A DNA stretch of 64,000 bases. Source: Epinephelus fuscoguttatus (lineage: Eukaryota; Chordata; Actinopteri; Perciformes; Serranidae). The stretch spans positions 16,078,428 to 16,142,427 of the forward strand of contig NC_064759.1 in assembly GCF_011397635.1 (NCBI RefSeq), read 5' to 3'. Of the stretch, positions 11,101 through 22,689 are shown piece after piece. Each line of letters opens with the position of its first letter. Within the stretch, counting starts at the first letter, position 1. The notes under the pieces were generated by a model, which worked only from the letters and a program-made list of their open reading frames with translations, had not been told where the DNA came from and did not search any database. A program made the translations under genes and the position numbers.

Positions 11101-14100
11101 AATCTTGTTGTCTTTGTGACAGCGGCGCCAACAGCAATACCACTTGAAAATGCTAGGGAGGGAAAAGTTGTCTGTTTCCACTTTAATTGCCCTCTAACTG
11201 TGACATGTACTTTCCCATTTTTTGACCTGCCCTTTGAACTCTCGGCTTGCCATTCCCTCAATTAACCGCCATCCATCTATTCCTCCTACTACTTGAAATT
11301 ACTCCTACTCCACCCACCCCTCCAAAAAATAAAAAATGAAAAAACCTCCCCACCAACTGCTCACTCCTCCTCAAAACATTGCCCCATTCCCCATCGCCAC
11401 CCCTCCTCGCCTCCCACCATAGTTCCTGACGAAGACGGGGGGAGGGAGTCTTCCCTTGGAACCCCCAGAGAGGAGTGAGAAGATTGAGAAAGTTAAAGCT
11501 AAACAAGCACAGCAGTGGGCCAAGGTCGTCAGGCAGGTAGGACCTTGGTGGTCGTGGCAGCGATAGGTTTTTATTTTTAGCTACTTAAGATTTGCTTCTA
11601 GTGTCGTACTTAGAGTTTTGTCCTGCACATAGACGGCAAGATACAATCAGTATTTAATTATTTTGTTGCTGGCAAGTGATTTTTCTAGCTGATTTACAAA
11701 GTAGGAGTTTATTAGGAGGAACTGTAAGAAAGCAGTAGGTGGAAATTAGCTCTTACTGTGTTGTTTCTTCTTTCATCTCCTTTCCATCACTTCCCTCTAT
11801 ATTTTTCCTCTTTTAATGTCCCCATCCTCAGCTTTAATAACAATTCATCATAGCCAGCATGTGCTGACTTGAATCAGCCACTGTCAGCATTACTCTTCAT
11901 TGCTCTTCAAGGTGTCAGTGGACTCGGCTGAAGCCTGGGTAGATGAGTTCGCCACATCCGGGCCGGATTTCCAGCAAGCTAAAGCTGCAGTGGAGGTGTG
12001 ACAAGATTCAATGACAATTTAAACTCTGAAAACAAATGAATGAATAAAGAACTTTATTTATATAGCATCTTTCATGCACAGAATGCAGCACAAAGTACTT
12101 TACAATTCAGCGGCAGAGACACATGGCAAAGAAATAAAACCATAAAGTTATACAACACTCATTCAAGGAGAAATGAGAAGACTAAATTAATCACTCAATC
12201 AAATAACTAATAAAACAGGAGTTATATGGTCTCTCCTTTTAGTTTTTGTTAAAAGCTAAAGTACTGGATGTTGACTGTGAGCACTGGTAACATTAAATCC
12301 AACTGTGTTCAAAAAACAAACCACCATTATTTTCTTTTGACTGACTTGTGCTACAAAACACCATCAATACACTTTCGTATGTCCCTTGGAAAAATCAGTG
12401 TCAAATATGTCCATAATACAGGATGATATATGATGTGAGGAGACTGAAATAATGATGTGTATCTGTCATTTTGTCAGAGCGATGTGGATTTCTGGGAGAA
12501 GCTGCAGCAGGAGTGGGAGGAGATGGCTAAGAGGGACGCAGAGAGCCACCCCTGGCTGTCTGACTTCGATCAGCTACTCAGCACTTCTTATGACAAGGTA
12601 GCTGACAAGCTGCTCACAGCAGGCTGAGATATACTATCTGCTTACATGTTTGAGGATTTCAGCATTTTTGCACATGCAGCTCTACAAAAAGTACATGACC
12701 TACAGCGTTACTGGTTTTCATGTAGCTGATTCTGCATGATCTGCTGTTAGAACAGTACACATGGACATATTCTCTCCACGAGTGCGTTTACATGGAAATG
12801 AATAACCTATTTATGAGTCCTGGTTATGATCATGTTTTAGATATGATGTTTACATGATCACAGAAAGACTGGGGTTTTCATGTTCCCCGTGTACACGAAA
12901 CCCTTAATAACACGGTCACTGACTGCTGCAGTGTCTGATGTTTACAATAACAAACCAACAATGGGAGATGAGAGCGACGGTAAATATAAACACTGCACTG
13001 TACATTTATAACCGCTTGGCACCTTCTTCTCTGCTTTTCTTCTCTGCCAACACCTGTCTGCTTTCAGCGCACCCACCGTCTCTCTCTCTTGACCACTCAC
13101 TCTGTACTGAGCTAATTCTCAAATCAGCTACACTGCTCTCCACACCATCCTCCACACAGTGCCAGCCTGTCACTGTTACTACCGCCATATAGAGCACGGG
13201 AGCAGTTGACGGCGATAGACAGCCTCCTCATTACCGAAAGGCAAGACTCCATTTCTTCGTCCCTCCAGACGTGAGACACTACCGCTGCCATCATTGTTTG
13301 TATTTCGGTTACATCACTTGGCTGAAGCTGTGGCCACGCAGGTTGTTGGTGGCACTCAATAACTGGGATAGGGTGTATACATGCAGCAGTATCCCAGTTT
13401 CTTTTGGAGTACTCCAGCTTGGATATTTGGGTTTCTAAAAACAGAATATGGTGTTTACCTGCTCAAAGACATAAACAGGAATGTCCAAAAATCTGACCTT
13501 GAATATATCCAGTCAGTAACAAACTCCATGACTTCCTTGTGTTTGCCAATAGGGGTATCAATTTGAAGAGGAAAACCCCTACTTATCCCACCCGGACCCT
13601 TTGTCAGAGGGAGTGAAGAGGATGGAGGCAGGGGACATCCCTGGTGCCGTGCGGTTCTTTGAAAGTGCTGTACAGAGAGAACCAGACAACCAGCTGGTGA
13701 GTGTCCTACAGCCTGCAGCCTCATTTCAGACATTATTTGATCAGCCTCTTATTAATTAACGTTTTCAAAATTGTCCTCGCTTTTAATTGTGCTCATGTTT
13801 GTGTCCCCACAGAAGGCAGCTGTAATAATGATGTGGTGTGTTCATTTCCTCTGATTTAATTGTAGGCATGGCAATATCTGGGAACCTGTCAGGCAGAGAA
13901 CGAGCAAGAATTTGCTGCCATCAGCGCCCTCCGCAGGTCGGAAATCAGAAACAGATAAGCTGTGTTTAGAAACAATTGGGGCAACATATAATTAGTGCAT
14001 CTGACTTTGCTGGGCTGTTACATGTTACATTTTTTTTTGCAGAAATTATTGTAAATTTTATGATACTCATGTACTTGGAAATAGTTCTGATTCATCAGTT

Positions 14101-17100
14101 TTTTACATCTTAATAGTGTGCTTAATGAATGTAGGCTCAAGCTGCTTTTCTACTTCCTCTGTTGGGTAAACATCAAAGACAAAATTCAGGTAGTTGCTTA
14201 AAAATCTGAAGAAACCTAAATGAGGAAATAGATACCATTCTGTTACCTTGTTACTATGAGTGTATTGTTATTTTGTAACTTAGGTTTTCATGTCTATAGT
14301 CACTACCACTTGTCCACTTTCAGCTGAAAACTTTTATTCAAAGTTGTTATTGTAAGATTTGACCCCTTTAATTATTTGTTGATTTATAACATTTGCTGTC
14401 TCAACTAAATGCACATCCTTGTTCAAGGACAATAGGATGTTATTTGTTCTGACTCTTTTCCTTTCTTCTTCATTAGATGTATAGAGCTGAAGAACGACAA
14501 CCTGACTGCTCTGATGGCGCTGGCCGTCAGTTTCACTAACGAATCGCTGCACAGGCAGGCCTGTGAGACTCTTCGTGACTGGTTAAAGCACAATCCAAAA
14601 TACCGTTCTGTGTGGGAGCAGAATGAGAGCGAACGTCAAAAGGACGGTGCCAGAGAAAGAGAGAAGGAGAGGGAGAGGTTCGGGTCACTGCTGCCAGAGT
14701 GAGTATCACATGCCAGATGATTTCAGGTTTAAAACTGAACAGATCCAGTAATTCTAAAACATTTCTCATCTTCTTTATTAACTTCTTTCTTTCTGTATTT
14801 CATGCACAGGTCTTTGTTTACTGATGTCCAGTCCCTGTTCCTGCAAGCAGCCAACTCTGACCCCGCCCAGGTCGACCCCCAGCTGCAGTGTGGTCTGGGC
14901 GTTCTCTTCAACCTCAGCGGGGAGTACGACAAGGCGGTGGACTGTTTCAGCGCCGCTCTGTCTGTCACACCACAGGTTAGTGTAGAAGCCATTGATGAGA
15001 CTCCAGCCTCACACCGCATGATCTGTCTGTTTCTGAGCTCTCCCCTCTCGTTTGTCGTCTGTTTCCATCAGGACTACCTGCTGTGGAACAAACTGGGCGC
15101 CACACTCGCCAACGGAAGCCGCTCAGAGGAGGCTGTAGCCGCCTACAGGAGAGCTCTGGAGCTGCAGCCTGGTTTTGTCCGTAGTCGCTACAACTTGGGA
15201 ATCAGCTGTGTCAACTTAGGAGCACACAGGTGAGGGAGAAACTCTGTGGTTTGTAGATTTGTATGTTTGAATAAGGGTGATGTGTCCGTTTTTAGCTTTA
15301 AAGGGAATGTTTTGAGGTTACAGATACCATGTTAACTGCTTACTGTTGCTTTAGACTGATTCCATGAATGATTTATGCGCCTTTCAGACCATACCATAAA
15401 CATGTATGACACACTGTGCTGTGGCATAAAGGTGACTACACTAAATTCTGTAATGATTACAGAATATTTACGAGGCCCAGCAAACCAGAAAAAAATGGAG
15501 GAATAGTTGGTCCAGACATGAGCTAATATAAAACTTAGTGTAAAATGGGTGAAAGGAACAATGTGTGTGTCTGATGTAAGTTGTCAGACTGAAGGTTTTG
15601 AGGTTGTTTTGATTATTTGATAAAAGGTGTAGCTGTTTTGATCAAACATTTCTTTGTATGTACTATAACATGTACAACACAAATGATTTAACAAACTCTC
15701 TTTGCTTCACTAGAAACACTGTTATGTTTGTGTTACTTTGGAATTTGACTTGATTGTGCTTTCTTGTATCTGGTATAAAAGAACCTAACAAACCCTGGTG
15801 CAATGCAATCACTTGTGCTTCCACTAGATGGCAACAGCAGTTTTGTAGAACAAACTCAGTTGCCAGTTTATTAGGTACACTTAGTTCAAAATAATGGTGT
15901 TAAATATTGAAAATGACTTGGAGAGCTGATAATTTAACTGTGTGGTTATCTTGTAGTGGTGTTGAGTTGTCTTGCGTTATACTGAGAGGTGGTGTTTGTA
16001 ATATTTTGTCAACCCCATTTATATTTCAAGAGAGATGACAATCAGAGAAATGGTTTAATTTGGTTGTTTTTTTAATTTTATTATTATCATATATCACTCT
16101 AACTGTTATCTTATTGGGGTCAAAGTAATTGGGACAAGATGTATTCATTTATATGATAATAATTATAATATTTATTTGCATAGCACTTATTTAAACAAAG
16201 TTACAAATTGCTTCACAATGTGCGGAGAAATAAGACAACAAAACAATACAAAGGATATGAAACACAAAACTACAAGACAGGCATTAAAAGGGAAATCTTT
16301 CCTATAAAAATATGTTTTAAGCAATTATTTATGTGATAGCCAGCCTAATCTCCTCAGGCAGCAAATTCCAGAGCCTCGGGCTTTGATAGAAAAAAGCCTG
16401 GTCACCTCTAGTTACCAGCCTTGATCTAGGAATGACTAGTGAGTGTCGGGTTGAGGATCTCAGATCACGTCTTGGAGCATAGGTAGTCAGAAGCTCTGCT
16501 CTATTATTCTGAAGTAAACTGGTAACCAGCGGAGGGAGGCAAGAATTTGGGTAATATGTGACCTAGGATTTGTCCCAGTTAAAATATGAGCTGTAGCATT
16601 CTGCACTAGTTGAAGCCGAGCTACTGAAGATGCGGCAGTAGCTCAGTCCATAGGGACTTGGGTTGGGAATTGGAGGGTTGCCTGTTCGAGTCCCCGTCCG
16701 GACCAAATATGGAGCGACAAGCCGAGACGCCCCTGAGCAAGGCACCGAACCCCCCAACCACTCGGGGTGCCTGACCAAGGCAGCCCCCTCACTCTGACAT
16801 CTCTCCGCTTTGTGTATGTATAGGTCCTGTTTGTGCATGTGTGTGACTTTCGGACCTGTGTGTTAATGACAGCGGAGTAAAAAAATTGATTTTCTCCTCA
16901 GGGGGATTAATAAAGTATATTAAAAAAAATTTTTTTACTGAGGCATGTAAACACTGAGGTGTGAGTAGTTGAGGTGCGAGAATTTATGTCACTTAAAGGA
17001 ATACTTCACCCCACAAATCACCATTTTTATATCAGTTATTCACCCTGTGTTATGTTGAATTCATAAAGAAAACTTTCTTGCATGCCTCCATCAAACAGAG

Positions 17101-17599
17101 AATGAGAAACTGAGAAAATTCTTCATGAATTGAAGTCATAAATATCTGTGATTAAAAATAGCAGAACCATATCATAACATCACTTTATAATATATCAGCT
17201 CATTATAAACTCACAGCTCATGCAGTATAATCCAAGTCTCATTTATTCAGTCATAAATAAATTGTCATTTGGGGAGTGAAGTATTCCTTGAACCTCTGGC
17301 TAAAATCAAGTGGTGCTCATCTTGTCGTGTTTTCTCACACCTTTATCCTCAGAGAGGCAGTGGAGCACTTCCTTGAAGCTCTGTCTCTACAACGCCAAGC
17401 TGCCGGGGACGGAGCGAGAGCTGCGAGGGGGCCTGGAGGTGCCGCAGCCACCATGATGTCCGACAATATCTGGTCCACCCTGCGCATGGCTCTGAGCATG
17501 ATGGGAGAGAGTTCTCTGTACGCTGCTGCCGACCGCCGGGACTTGGACACGTTGCTGGCTCATTTCTGCCAGCGAGAGGTGGACGGTGGGACTGAATGA
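5116..17599 (+). CDS. pex5: Peroxisomal targeting signal 1 receptor (PEX5)
   Basis: PEX5 is the cycling receptor that binds PTS1 cargo in the cytosol and delivers it to the peroxisomal PEX13/PEX14 docking complex. Sixteen coding exons join in frame to 680 aa: 5116-5229, 5396-5434, 5593-5710, 5850-5996, 6216-6300, 8180-8270, 8559-8681, 11423-11536, 11912-11995, 12478-12597, 13553-13696, 13866-13936, 14477-14698, 14810-14975, 15072-15229 and 17353-17599. The N-terminus [16 protein letters not shown] is nearly identical to human PEX5 and keeps Cys11, the export ubiquitination site. PEX14-binding WxxxF/Y-type motifs are at about 52 (LVNEF), 103 (WTAEF), 130 (WTKEF), 144 (WAEEY), 168 (WTKEY), 286 (WVDEF) and 331 (WLSDF). 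The copy aligned with human WAAEF reads WASNL at 233. TPR repeats fill about 345-640, including [19 protein letters not shown] and [19 protein letters not shown]. The exon at 11423 is the least certain; it keeps frame and carries QAQQWAKVV. Confidence 0.95.
6827..7441. mobile_element. Harbinger-like MITE in PEX5 intron
   Basis: The terminal inverted repeats GGGTGTTTTCACA (left) and the complement of TGTGAAAACACC (right) are followed inward by matching AGTCCTTTT and AAAAGGACC. TTA flanks both ends (6824-6826 and 7442-7444), a 3-bp duplication of the kind made by PIF/Harbinger elements. There is no transposase. Confidence 0.6.
9273..10287. mobile_element. Element with internal ~140-bp tandem repeats
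   Basis: The ends TGCCTCCATG (about 9275) and CATGGAGGCG (about 10275) form short inverted repeats. Inside, about 9366-9930 contains roughly four diverged copies of a unit of about 140 bp. GATATCTCAAGAACA recurs near 9522, 9663 and 9803, and CACAAACGTCCACTTGGACT and GGTCAAGGTCAGTGTG also recur. This looks like a non-autonomous DNA element with an amplified core. There is no coding capacity. Confidence 0.6.
10560..10690. repeat. Hairpin element with 38-bp perfect palindrome
   Basis: Bases 10605-10642 are a perfect palindrome of two 19-base arms centred on GTGCGCAC. Outside it, 10591-10604 and 10653-10666 are inverted copies of GTCCCGAAAGGTGA with one mismatch, and pairing continues weakly outward. 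It is probably a small MITE in PEX5 intron DNA. Confidence 0.7.
12045..12135. repeat. Interspersed repeat fragment
   Basis: AAAGAACTTTATTTATATAG, CATCTTTCATGCACAGAATG and the CAAAGTACTTTACA that follows resemble a phrase common in fish introns. A related AT-rich piece begins near 16160. The family is not named. Confidence 0.4.
16632..16932 (+). mobile_element. tRNA-derived SINE
   Basis: The head resembles a tRNA gene with an RNA polymerase III promoter: box A-like TAGCTCAGTCCATAGGGA near 16639 and box B-like GGTTGCCTGTTCGAGTCC near 16676. A tRNA-unrelated body follows, ending in a LINE-like tail, GGGGGATTAATAAAGTATATT, and an A-run. It sits inside an older repeat (about 16150-16631) in the last PEX5 intron. 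The head lacks a well-formed cloverleaf, so it is not a functional tRNA gene. Confidence 0.75.
16997..17288. mobile_element. TTAA-type MITE
   Basis: The ends AGGAATACTTCACCCC and the complement of GGGGAGTGAAGTATTCCT are inverted repeats. TTAA precedes the left end (16993-16996); the right flank is TTGA-like, perhaps mutated. It is short, non-coding and immediately upstream of the last PEX5 exon. Confidence 0.6.
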
Positions 17600-17909
17600 A
17601 GGCCAGCCAGGGGAGGGCATATTGAGTGTGAATGTGTTTTGCTGAGAGGTAAATGTTTGGGTGACTGAATGAAGTGAAGAGGAATCAGAGCGGTAACGGT
17701 TACAGAGAAACGGAGGAGGAAGACACTGTGAATTATCCACCATTCTACGGACATCATCTTGTGCGCTTGAATGACTTCCATCAAATGATTTCAGTATTAG
17801 TCTCGACCTGGAAGACGCAGCCGGCAGCGATACAGTCATGGCACTGTATTTGACATGTTCGACAGTCCTCACATTTCCTCTCACACTGTTGATCTGGAGA
17901 CCTGGGTTC

Positions 17910-17915
17910 AATAAA
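17910..17915 (+). terminator. pex5: PEX5 polyadenylation signal
   Basis: An AATAAA hexamer lies about 310 bases after the stop codon. A second AATAAA at 18579-18584, followed by a T-rich stretch, could give a longer 3' UTR. Confidence 0.6.
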
Positions 17916-17929
17916 ATGTCACTTTTGTT

Positions 17930-19560
17930 GTTGATTTGAAATTTGTTCTCAGTGAAGAAAGTAAAAGATGATGAATGATGATGGATGCAATGTGGACGGT
18001 TACCATGACACTCAATGCCCTCACAGTTTTAACAGCAGGTTGTAGGCTGAGCTGTATACTCTCTATGGTTATGTAGATTAAAGGTACAATATTGCCGCGA
18101 CATTGAAAAGAGTACTGCTTTTTTATCAGAGGTGCTCACAAGAGAAGGAATGGGCCAGTCCAGAGTACAAACACTAATCAGAAGTGCTGAAGTGGCCTGT
18201 TTTCCCTTTTTTTTATACTTTATTTAATTTTTTAGTAATCAGTTATCAGCCAGGATGATGAACTGACAACCAGCGGGACTGTTACTGTTATGATGAGGTG
18301 TGTATGTGTGTGTGTGTGTGAGTGCGTGTGTTTTGGGTCGGGTGGGGGATATTAATCGTTCATCTGATGATAAGATCATATAATTGTAATACCATTGAGA
18401 ATTATTTCTCTGGACTCCTCCCTTCTCTTGCTCTTTTTCATATCGCTCTTGTAAAACAATTTGCTTTGTTGTAAAATAATGCTATATGCCATATTGTGTA
18501 TTGTAACATAATTGTTGCACTATAATTGTGTTCAGGCTAGTTGTATCCTGACTGCAATGTTTAATATAATATTCAGCAATAAAGCTTTGATTCCAAACAT
18601 CTGTTGATGGATTTTTTATTTTCTGAATCAATGAAATGCATGGATGATATTAAAAAGTATGGAGAGCTATATATAATAAGTACTCATAGCGCTGTTTTAA
18701 TTGTAGCTCTAAAGCTTTAAGAATAAAGATAAGCAATCTGCTTAAATTCAGTCTTTTAGTTAGTATGTCAATTTTTATACGGAGCTTTGAAGGTGCCACC
18801 AGATAATTTTGAGTTAGTTGGAAAAAGTACATTTTCAAAAATTATTTTAGCTCCTGTTGCTGCTCTGTTGGCCGGAGAGAGACATCTTGAAACTTAAGTG
18901 GTCGTGAAATGTCAACTGTACATCTAGAAAACATAAATTGTGATATTAAACATGGTAGACAGATAAGTAAATTGAATAAGAAGTCAAATTTAAATGCCCT
19001 TTCCATTTTGAAATACTGTTATTTTATTCTTTAAAGACAGAATACGGGAGCAGAATTATGAATGGCAATTTGATTTAGTTTTTAGTTATATTAATTTGCA
19101 TTATTGATGTATAATTTTAATGCAAATGTAATTTATCAGTTTTATGTTAGCTCTTGAAAATGTATCATGATTTTAACAAAGCACACTCCAGCTTCCATAG
19201 TTAAGTAAATTTCTGTCAAAAATAAATAAAATAAAATAGAATAAATACATAAATAAAATAGAATGAAATAAAATAAAATAATATAAATACATAAATAAAA
19301 CAAAATAAAATAAATAAATAAATAAATAGTATATTTTCCAAGATTCAAGCATTTCCACAGAAATTTCAAAAAGATAGATAGATAGATAGATAGTATCACA
19401 TTATCATATCTAATATTGCCTTTAGGGCAATTTGATCATTGAGAAACATGTTTTAGGAGAATTACTCCAACGTAACTTTTATTATCCTCCCCACATGTGA
19501 CAAAAACAAAGCCTTCATTTTAAATTTGAAAAGCACTCTGGCACTATCAGCACGTCACCA
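17930..19560. other. PEX5-CDCA3 intergenic region
   Basis: No gene is supported. AT-rich simple repeats occur at about 19218-19330 (AAATA-like units) and a short GATA run at about 19373-19394. Open frames over the AT-rich block are low-complexity artefacts. Confidence 0.6.
19218..19394. repeat. AT-rich simple repeats and (GATA)n
   Basis: Irregular AAATA/AAAATA units are followed by a short pure GATA tract at about 19373-19394. Confidence 0.85.
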
Positions 19561-19584
19561 CGCCCAGCTCTGGAACACAGCGCT

Positions 19585-19770
19585 CTGAGCCAATCAGCAC
19601 CGAGTAGGCGGGGAGGACGCGCTCGCTGATTGGTTCGTTCAAAAATAACATACACGCAACCCCGCCATTTAAATGTTTCAAAACTCGCGTGCTTCCCGTT
19701 TATCTCAAGTGAGTTTAAGTGAAAGGAGAATAAGCGACACGCCTGATAGACAGTCTTCATCTCGTTTAAG
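19585..19770 (+). promoter_or_regulatory. cdca3: CDCA3 promoter with cell-cycle elements
   Basis: Two CCAAT boxes in opposite orientation lie 39 bp apart, at 19590-19594 and 19629-19633 (ATTGG). A GC box-like GGCGGGG is near 19608. TTCAAA, the complement of the CHR core TTTGAA, occurs at 19638-19643 and 19677-19682, and CCGCC lies beside TTTAAA near 19668. Paired CCAAT boxes with a CHR are the usual layout of G2/M genes controlled by NF-Y and DREAM/MuvB. A donor, AAG then GTAAGC, near 19771 would end a non-coding first exon. Confidence 0.6.
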
Positions 19771-20329
19771 GTAAGCTAGAGACTTTATGTGAAACTGTGC
19801 ACCTCGGTATAAGTAAGTTAAAGTAGTCTGCACTCTATTAGACTAATTACGATCAAAGGTTGCTATCCTAACGTTATAGTTTCATCTGATTTTAAGTTTA
19901 AAATAAAGACACCTCACGCTAACTGACCTTCTAAGCTAGCTTGTTGTTAGCATGCTAGCTTCTCCCCTTATCAGCTGTTTGTTTTTAATTGTTATATTGA
20001 CTTAGTGATTAAAGTATGTAAACAAGCTACGTTATATTAAATTGAAATTCTGTCATGTATCAGTGCTGTACGAGACTGAATTAAGGGATGTATTTAAATA
20101 GTTATATCCAGGAGGGCACGTTTTTCATTGTATGGAAATTAGCTGTTTGCATTTGATTTACAAATGACTGTATAGGCTGCTCCTTGAATCCTCAAGTGTC
20201 TTAACCTTTTGCTTTTTTGTTACCATATTTGTTTTATGTTTTATTGTTTATTTTATTATGTTGCTCATGTAGACAATAAATTGTGTTCTCATCTGTTTTG
20301 TTTGATCCAGGTACAATTAAATAAGCGTC

Positions 20330-22244
20330 ATGGGATCCAGTGGGAGCAAGATGGTTGTCTCTGCACCAGTGAAACACCAAGTAGTCTTCAAAAACAGTCG
20401 AGTTGGTGAACTGATGGATCCACGCTCTCCTTCAACAGGAATCGACCGCACACCCATTCAGGTAGGTCACCAGGCTGACTTGCTACCAGTAAGCTATAGT
20501 GGGGAAACATTCGAAAACAGGTTAACCATACCAAATACTTTTCCTAGGTCAATGTGTCCAAAACTGATGGTCCTCTGGCATTCACTGATCCCCGCTCACC
20601 TACTATTGGCATCAGCCGCACCCCTGTCAGAGAAGTCATGAGAGGTAACTATAAATAATAATGTCAGCTTTTGTGTTTCTCACCTTCAAAATGCACTGGA
20701 ACATAATTTTCTTCCATTTGCCCCCACAGCGACAGTTGGGTCGTTTGCCCGTCGCCTGGGCATGCTGCTGCACAATGAGACTGAAGGCAAAGTCTCTGAA
20801 GCCCCTCAGAAAAACGTCAGTGATGCTGTTGAAGAAGAGGGGGTCTTTGAGAGTGAAGAGCTGGCTTCCACAGAACCCCTCCTGACTCCTCAGCCCTCCC
20901 ACACCTTTGGCTCCATGGATGATCACGCCACCCTCCTGGCCACCCCTGTGCAACCCCCTCTTGAAAGTGTGGGTGACTCGAGCCCCTTTGTGCTTCTTGA
21001 GAATCCTCAAGTGGAAGTGGAGATAGAAACTGCTGTAGACATCAGCCTGGAGGAGGCTGAAGAAGCAAGAGAGTCTCCTCTTCACAAGAGACTGAGCATG
21101 AGCCTGATAACTTGCCATGAGGGGGCAACATCATCCCAGATCTTTGCTGAGGTGCACCATGACAGTGATTCATCCCTAGCGCCTAGCGCGGAAGTGGAGC
21201 CACTCAAGAATGATGTGGATCATTCTTATGCCCTTCCTGCTGTCAGTGTTGAACCAGAGGGGCCTGCTGAGCTTCCCATCCCCACTGATTCAGATGGTTC
21301 CCCTGCACAGCCTGAAGAAGCAGAGCCATCTTCTGAGGAAGCCAAAGAGCTTGTTGAAGAATCCTCTTTGCCTCCTGCACCAGAGCCACCGACTGTCCCC
21401 AGCCCAGAGCAGCCACCGCCCAGCACCGGCATCCGCTGCCCCACCTTCGACTCAAAGAGCCCCAGTCAGGTGATCTTTAAGCCGCAGTGGTTGGGAAAAA
21501 GTTTTGGCGCCTCTGGGCTGAGAGCCAGAGGAGTGCAGGGTGGGAAAGGAGGCTCCTCTCCTCTTGCTGTCCGCATGGCTGTGAAGAAAGTCACCGATGA
21601 GAACCAGAGACTTTCTGGAAAAACAAAGCAGAAAGGTGTGTGTGTAGAATGTTTGTGGCTTCTCGTAATCTACGATGACAAGATGTTGTTGTTTCATGAT
21701 TCCTTTCTTTTCAAGGTACTGAAGGCCGCTCCCCGCTGCAGGTCCTTAAGGCGACCAACTCTCCCAGGGACCAGCGTCCACAGGTATTGTAAACAAGCAT
21801 GCACTCAGCTTCTCTCTTCATTTGCTGAAGTCCAGTGTGTAGGATGTAGTGGCATCAGCAGTGAGGACTCCATGGAAGAGGACCCGCTCCGTATGTAGAC
21901 ATAAATAGCTCATTGTACGATAACAAAACACAATGATTCCTATTTTCGGGTGATTATAAACTATTCAAAACATAGTTCTGAATATTTTATACCATCTCTG
22001 CTGATAGATGCCCCTAAATCCTACACACTGGTCCTTTTTTAAATTTGAACCTATATTGACTTTTAAGGTGGTGTTGAGTAATGTAGTTGTCCTAAACTGA
22101 ACACAGAAAGTAAATCAGTTGCTGAGGTAAAGTGTCCTCCCCACTTTCCAGATGAAGCTGAAGGTGTCCACCCCAGATAAGCAGAGGCTCGGACAGATGG
22201 ACCGCAGAGTGCTGGCAGTGTCTTTGGATAAGGAGAACAGATAA
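20330..22244 (+). CDS. cdca3: Cell division cycle-associated protein 3 (CDCA3/TOME-1)
   Basis: CDCA3 is an F-box-like SCF adaptor that promotes WEE1 destruction at mitotic entry and is itself an APC/C substrate. Five coding exons join in frame to 431 aa: 20330-20461, 20548-20644, 20730-21635, 21716-21783 and 22152-22244. The N-terminus MGSSGSKMVVSAPVK can be myristoylated in principle (Gly2). It is followed by two related blocks, DPRSPSTGIDRTPIQ and DPRSPTIGISRTPV, typical of the family. The long third exon encodes an acidic, Pro/Ser-rich middle. The C-terminus ends in a KEN box (about 428-430, DKENR), the expected APC/C-Cdh1 degron. The start follows the acceptor at 20309-20310 and is the first ATG. 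The promoter carries matching G2/M elements. Confidence 0.92.
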
Positions 22245-22385
22245 TTCACTGCAGAGACGTGTACAGAATCCTGCTGCTTTTACGCCTTTTAAAACAAGCT
22301 TTTATATGTACAGCTTTCTTTAACCTTTCTTTTCCCTGTTTATATTACATTTATTACTACAGTTTTCTATCCTCTTGTAAATATA

Positions 22386-22391
22386 AATAAA
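22386..22391 (+). terminator. cdca3: CDCA3 polyadenylation signal
   Basis: An AATAAA hexamer about 140 bases after the stop codon, in AT-rich sequence. Confidence 0.65.
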
Positions 22392-22689
22392 ATTATTTGC
22401 ATTCATACTTCAGCTTTAAATCTTCATATTAGTTGTGAATTAGTTTCGTTATTGCTTCTCTTGAGCTTTTCTTGTGTTTTTTTCCTGATACTCTTTAACT
22501 TAATTATCTCTACAGAATAAATTGTACATTTCCTGTCTGTATTTGTAACAGAATGAAAACTCAACACTAAGTATTCATTCATTTTGTAAGAAATGTATTT
22601 AATGTCAGTGCCTTTTGAATCACAATTCTCCTGATTTATAGTTTATGCATCTTCATCCTCATTTTTAGTTCAGTTTTTAATGAGTTTTC

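Noticed and set aside
13006-13733. Open frames on both strands around PEX5 exon 11
   Set aside because: They are shadows or intronic. The real exon is 13553-13696 in the frame of the neighbouring PEX5 exons.
16632-16705. A tRNA gene
   Set aside because: The A and B boxes are present, but the acceptor stem does not pair, and a SINE body and tail follow.
17387-17911. 174-aa minus-strand frame opposite the PEX5 last exon
   Set aside because: It is antisense to conserved TPR coding sequence and the 3' UTR, with no domain or splice partners.
20636-21118. 160-aa minus-strand frame within CDCA3
   Set aside because: It is antisense to the long third CDCA3 exon, which has clear family sequence on the plus strand.
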